64,000 bases of DNA from the NCBI RefSeq assembly GCF_918797505.1, contig NC_092795.1:28321131-28385130 (forward strand), given 5' to 3'. Below the pieces are notes generated by a model. The model did not search any database and was not told where the DNA came from. It worked only from the letters and a program-made list of their open reading frames with translations. The position numbers and the translations under genes were made by a program. Positions 55,201 through 61,200 of this stretch are shown here, in pieces (positions within the stretch are counted from its first letter, which is position 1; every line of letters starts with the position of its first letter). Source of the stretch: Bemisia tabaci (lineage: Eukaryota; Arthropoda; Insecta; Hemiptera; Aleyrodidae).

Positions 55201-58200
55201 AGTTGCCCCCCGCCCCCCCTCCCCCTGGGGGGGGGGTGAAGAACTGGAAAGTACCTCAAAAAGTTTCCCCCTCGATATGAGGAAGGACGCCACAAACCGA
55301 AAATCGATATCATAATTAGAACTAAAGTTATGGCCAGTGGTGCGTAACTTTTGAATAACCCTGTATTTTGAAATTTTCGTGTAATAAATATTTATTTCCA
55401 GTTTGTATATCATATAGAATTATGTTCTAACCCATAATAGTACGATTTAACACTATATATTTGAATTTACAGTATCTTAAATAGTACACATATTTTTTTA
55501 GTATGGTGGGTGGTGTGGCCCTTTTCACACAGTAAGATCAGAAATTTTATTTGTGTACAGACACAGTAATTTTAGCCAATGTAATCGGAGATCGACATTT
55601 TAATAAACCTTATAAGACTCAACTATCGAAGTAAAATTAATTTCAAAAACATTTAGGAATGATCGATTCTAGGATTAAAACCTCGCAAACTAACACTGGC
55701 TTTTTGGCGTCTTGATCTGGTTTCAGAATACTGTTCTCCACCTCGCAACGATGGAAAACAAACCAAACTCGATATCACTCCTACTATCAATGAACTGCAA
55801 ACTTCTGTACAATTTTAGCGATCTTAGTGCAATCGACTATGCTATTTATTTCAAATTTCCCGAGGCTGCCTTGGCGATGGTCACGCACGATACGAGGTGC
55901 TTATACTTTGAAACTGGAAGTACTTTTTTTTTCATTTGACGTCATGGGATGGAAGAGAAATTTTCATGTCGGAAGCTTTTCCTACTGCTTTTGTGGTATG
56001 TCGTTCTTGAAGGCAATGCCATCTCCGAAGTTCAAATCGTCCCCCTTTTGATCATACTCTAGAAAAAAGTGTTTACCACACCCGTCAATGAATGTAGTTC
56101 GGGGATGGGTCTAGATCCAAGAATAACAGCGTTGCTTTGCCCGTATATGAAGAACGGCACGATAAACGCAATTCAAAGTTTGGTCCATTCAGATGAAATG
56201 TTTAAAGACGATTTTTTTGGCGCGTATACGTAGTATACCGCCTTTGCGATCGTTTCGAACCCTGCTCGATACAATAACCGAGTCCCTTAGTTCCTTACCG
56301 AAAAGTGACTACCGCGAACTTCTGAGATTTTCCAAAGCGTGTAAAAAGTTTATTTATCCGTCAATAATTATGATTTAAAGTTGTTTCTCATTCTGGGGCT
56401 CTCTAGTTTATGTGCAGTGAATACCAAGAGTCTACGTTACTTGGTTTTCTTAAAAAAAGCCTAAGAGTACGACGCGCTGATTTAAAATATGCATATATAA
56501 GCAGAATCAAGCGAACTGATTCGAGGATGGCTGAGCAGGTCGGCACTCTCGGAATGAGAATTTAACTCCTCCGTTTTGTTCAAAACGTTGCTTTGACAGA
56601 TCTCCACACCTCTGTTATACTTTTCAAAAGTTGGTACCCGTGCTCTGATAGTGCTGTTCATCTGACAACAATGTCAGTGTCAGCTGATAATAATATTTTT
56701 ATCATATGAGGTTAATAAAAAGTTTTCAGTCAGTCTTTGACATCCTGAATAATTGTCTTGGTATTTATTTACTAATTTTACAGAATTATATTTTATTTCT
56801 TATTAAAACTAAGAAATACAGTGCAATCTGTGTAAGTGCAATCTGTGATGAGCCTCGAGACTCATTAGACCATTAGCTAAACGTGGCTCATACAGGAATC
56901 CACTTACCCCTCTCTTCCCCACGCTCCTGATCACTGCGTCGGCGTCTCGACGAACAATAGCTAATGACGGTCGCCAAGCTAGGCCGGGATCCTCAGCCCC
57001 TCGCCCAATTACTTACGCTTCATTAACCATTTCACCGTCACGCTAGGATTCGCCCAATTTTCAAAAAAAATTGTTTCGCGAGTTTTTAGCAATTTTTTCC
57101 TTACTCTCCGTTGAAACACGAATTAAAAGAGGTCTCATTCATAAAAATCGGCCAAATAGAAGAGAAGTTACAGTATTCGAAATCCGAAGAAATCAACAAA
57201 ACTTCTCCAAACAAAAAATAAAATGAAGGGGGAAAAAAAGAAATGTATAAATTACAATTTAATATGATTGACCTCAGAATGTGACAAGCAATTCAATTAT
57301 AAAAAGGAGAAAAAATTGAGTGAAATTACAAAAAATTAGCCTCTTGCAAGGGGCTTCCTTGTATGAGTTTTGACCTGAAGACAAGTAAATCCCGTTACAT
57401 TATTAAAACGAAATTGACTCCATAGTTTAATGCCTTAGTTTCTTGAATACGATTATTTTAAGCTCTCGAAAATTTATACCAGCAATTTTACCCATGGGGT
57501 GATTTCCTGAGAGCTGATAATATCACGAATTTCTCATAGAGCCCTTCAAAAATGGCTTGCTTTTTGGGCAGCCGATTCGGCCATCAAACCGGGGTTTAAA
57601 TGGAAGCTGATAATAACACAAAGCTCTGAGAAAAATTTTGAGATGAGTATAGGAACGGTTTGTAAATTACGAGGAGAGGCGGGCATTCTGTTCAGCATAT
57701 CGATACATAAGTATTTTCACACGTAGAATTTAATTTTCACGTCAGGGAGTCGACATATTTTGATTTTTTCGATTTTATACGGAAAATGTATGGTTTTTCG
57801 GGATTGAAATTACTTACAATTGTTTCATGAAAAATGAATGCACCCAAAATGACTATAGCATTTTGACTTTCACATACGTGCACTCACTAAATCGATTGGT
57901 AAATTCAAAGAGTGGGTACATCGACCTGGTATATCAAGTTTCTGCAATTTTTCACGGCAAATCGGTAGATTTTCGGGATGTGGATTGCTTACTTTCAATT
58001 CATGAATGAATAAAGCATGGACATGGTTAAGCTTCTTTGCATGAAAAGACGTTTAAAATAAAAAAATCAAGACATATTTAATACAATTGCATTTATATCG
58101 AGTAAATCTCTTTTCAATAATATAACGGGATTTATAATACCGGTGATTTGGGTATTTTAGCCCCAAAATACCTTTAAATCGACTTTATCTTCTAGGAGTT

Positions 58201-61200
58201 CGACAGAATTTTTCCTTTCTTCGCTTAAATTTTTCCGTAGCACTTTTCTTCAAGAATCTGATAAGATTTTGCTTGAGGCAGATCAAAAAACTTAAATTTG
58301 TTCGAATAGCTTTCTAGATTCACAATACACGGTCTCGTCAAGGTGCGTCGTTGACCTTGCACTGTTGGATCGTGAATTCTCTTGTTGTGCTGCTTGCCTT
58401 TTTTGAAATCTCTGTAAATGAAAACTAAAGGGGTTGATATGTGCGAGTTAATGACGCGCCTTATCAACACATTGTGTTGGAGTTCACTGCTTGTTTAAAC
58501 TTCACCCAATTCAACTTGCCGGGTATGATTAGGTTATTCATTTCAGGATTTTATTACCCATCAAGCAGCTTCAGAACGTTGTGTGAATTATTTCATTTGT
58601 TAATTAAATATCTAAATTCCTTTTGAATTCGCAGCTTCTTAGCCTTGACAGCCTTTACCCCGTAAATTTTCGGATCTCATTTGAGTCGGAACACAACATT
58701 CAAAAAACAAAAGAACCTACTCATGAATGCACGTAAAGTAGATAGCCCATAACAATATTTCTTCGCGTCAAGAATTTCTGTGCATGCATGCAGTTTTAGT
58801 GTAAATTGGTGATTTTTAATGGATGCTGTGTTGCTCTCACAAACGATGGATTAAATTTCAGATGGTTTTTTTGTCCTCCAGAGGGGCAGAGGTTATGGCA
58901 TTAAGGTCGGATAAGCATCCCTGCGTTACGCTGGCTCTAATAGCATCAATGCCTCGAGTTTTCGAGTCAGTGCAAGATAAATGTATCACGAAAGCAAATT
59001 GCAAGAAAGACTCCAAATGTTTTTATGTGAGTACTCACAATTGTAATGTTTTTAGTTCCAAATATGTGCATTTGTCAGTGGTTGTTGAAAGCGACTCATT
59101 ATTGGGGCCGTGGCACGTGTCAAAGAGATCCCCTTATCCCATAATATTAGTTACAATGAAACAAGTACAATAGCATCATGACAAGTGTCTACATTACAAA
59201 AATATTCTTCACCTAACGAAAATGCGATAGGTCGTAAAATGCCGTAGCTAGCAAATAATTCCGTATCGACCTGAATGAGGGAGCTATATCTTCGTCGCGG
59301 AGATGTTCCTTAGTTCCTCAGGGCACAGCATTTTACCAACTGGATAGCCGAAATTGGAAATCTGATCTGACGACGAGGTAGATGCAAGTCAATGGTTTAA
59401 TTCTACTAGCATATGTATATTTGCACGACTGACGATGATAAAATGTTACTTATGTGTGACTAATTTTCGACCGTTGTTGTCATTTTCTAACAGATTAAGT
59501 ACAATTTTTCCTGCCTTGAAAGTTCGCGCATGTACGCGCAGGTAGATCAAAAAACCGGGGAAGCGCTGACAATCTCCAAACCGATTCCTCTACCCGCTCT
59601 GAATGTAAGTAAGCTAAAACGAGACAAATTAATTAATATATAGCCATCATTGTGAGTTCCTCTCATGCCGCCGTCCAGAAAGTTTCTGTTTTCGATTGCA
59701 TCCAGTCGCTGCTGCTTCAACTATCTTATTTCCCACAATTAGAAAAGATTTGAATTAAGGCACTATGTGCTTAGGCTTCTCTTCATAATCTCTTTAAAAA
59801 GCTATTACTTTCACAAAGCTACTTTTCTTTCAAGTATTACATACATAAAGCCGCTTTTATAGCGCAGCCTCGCGCTCTGCGACGCCCAATCGCCATCGCC
59901 CCCTATCCTCCCAGAGATCATCAGGCAATTGGCACCTTCTGATCTCCTCCTCCACCTCTTGTCGCCAAGTTTTCTCAGTGATTCACCCACAAAAGAGCGG
60001 GCTCGTCGAGCTCACCTTACTGAATGGATATCGACAAAAACTCCTTTCCTCGCTAATAATTAAAATGACGCCTATACTTAGAGAATTTTCTTTCATCGTC
60101 TGTGAGTCACAGTTGTCAGTATTGTGCAAAATTTGCGACCTGTCAGTGAAAGCAGAGGATATCGATCAAGACATTAACTTGGCATTTTTCAAGCACAAGC
60201 TCTATGAAACTAGGAGACAGCCCAGGACTGTAATGAGACCTAAACTATTGACTCGTTACAATCCTTTTCATACTTTACATAAATATATACAAAAAGTCAC
60301 AATACAGTTTGGAAAAGAAAAACGCAGCAATGAATTCACTGAGGCATTCTGCAAAAAAGACAAACCCATCTGTAACGTCTGCAATTTATCATCTCTCACC
60401 GTCAAACACATGATTATGGACTGTTCTGCCCTCAGGGATCTCCGCTTACAGATTTACTCACCATCAGTCAAAAGGAATACAAACCCAATATCACAACCAA
60501 AATGATTAAACTTGTTGCCTCCCTTACTTTAAAAATCTGAATTTTTATATATGTACCCATCTTTCACATTCGTTGTAAAGAAATTAATAGCCTAAGATGC
60601 TGAATGTCTCTAAATAAATTATCTAACTAAAATAACTAGTACTTATACGTTAAAAAATATGCATAAATACATTACGTTTCGAAGGAATATACTCTAGTTC
60701 CAACTCGTAAGCTATTTTCACAATTTGCAGCTAAATTTTTACGACAACAGATTTATCAGTCGGTGATGAATTTATCGTTGTCAAGTAGTAAACTTTTTAC
60801 TGAGTTCGGCGATCCACGTTAATTCTATTACAAGAGCTCACGCGCATTGGCGTTTTTTGAACTTCGCAGAGATGTAAGAGTAGCTTTTTTTTTTTCTTTT
60901 TTTTTTCAAGTAGCCTGGAAGGTTAATCCCGTTCCGACTTCACATATCGTACATTCACCATTCATATACACTCTCTGTCAACTTCCCTCAACAATCTCCC
61001 ATCACTCCAGTTATTGTTTTGATATATCCTCAGTTTAAACGTTCGTTCCTTTGTCCAGCCACACACTTCACACCTCACGTTCAACACTCACTCAACTATT
61101 ACACTCCACGATCCAAAAACCAAAAAAACCATCAAAAATCCGAACAGAAAATACAAATTAATAATTGCAAGACAAAACGCAAGAAACGAATCACGAAAAA

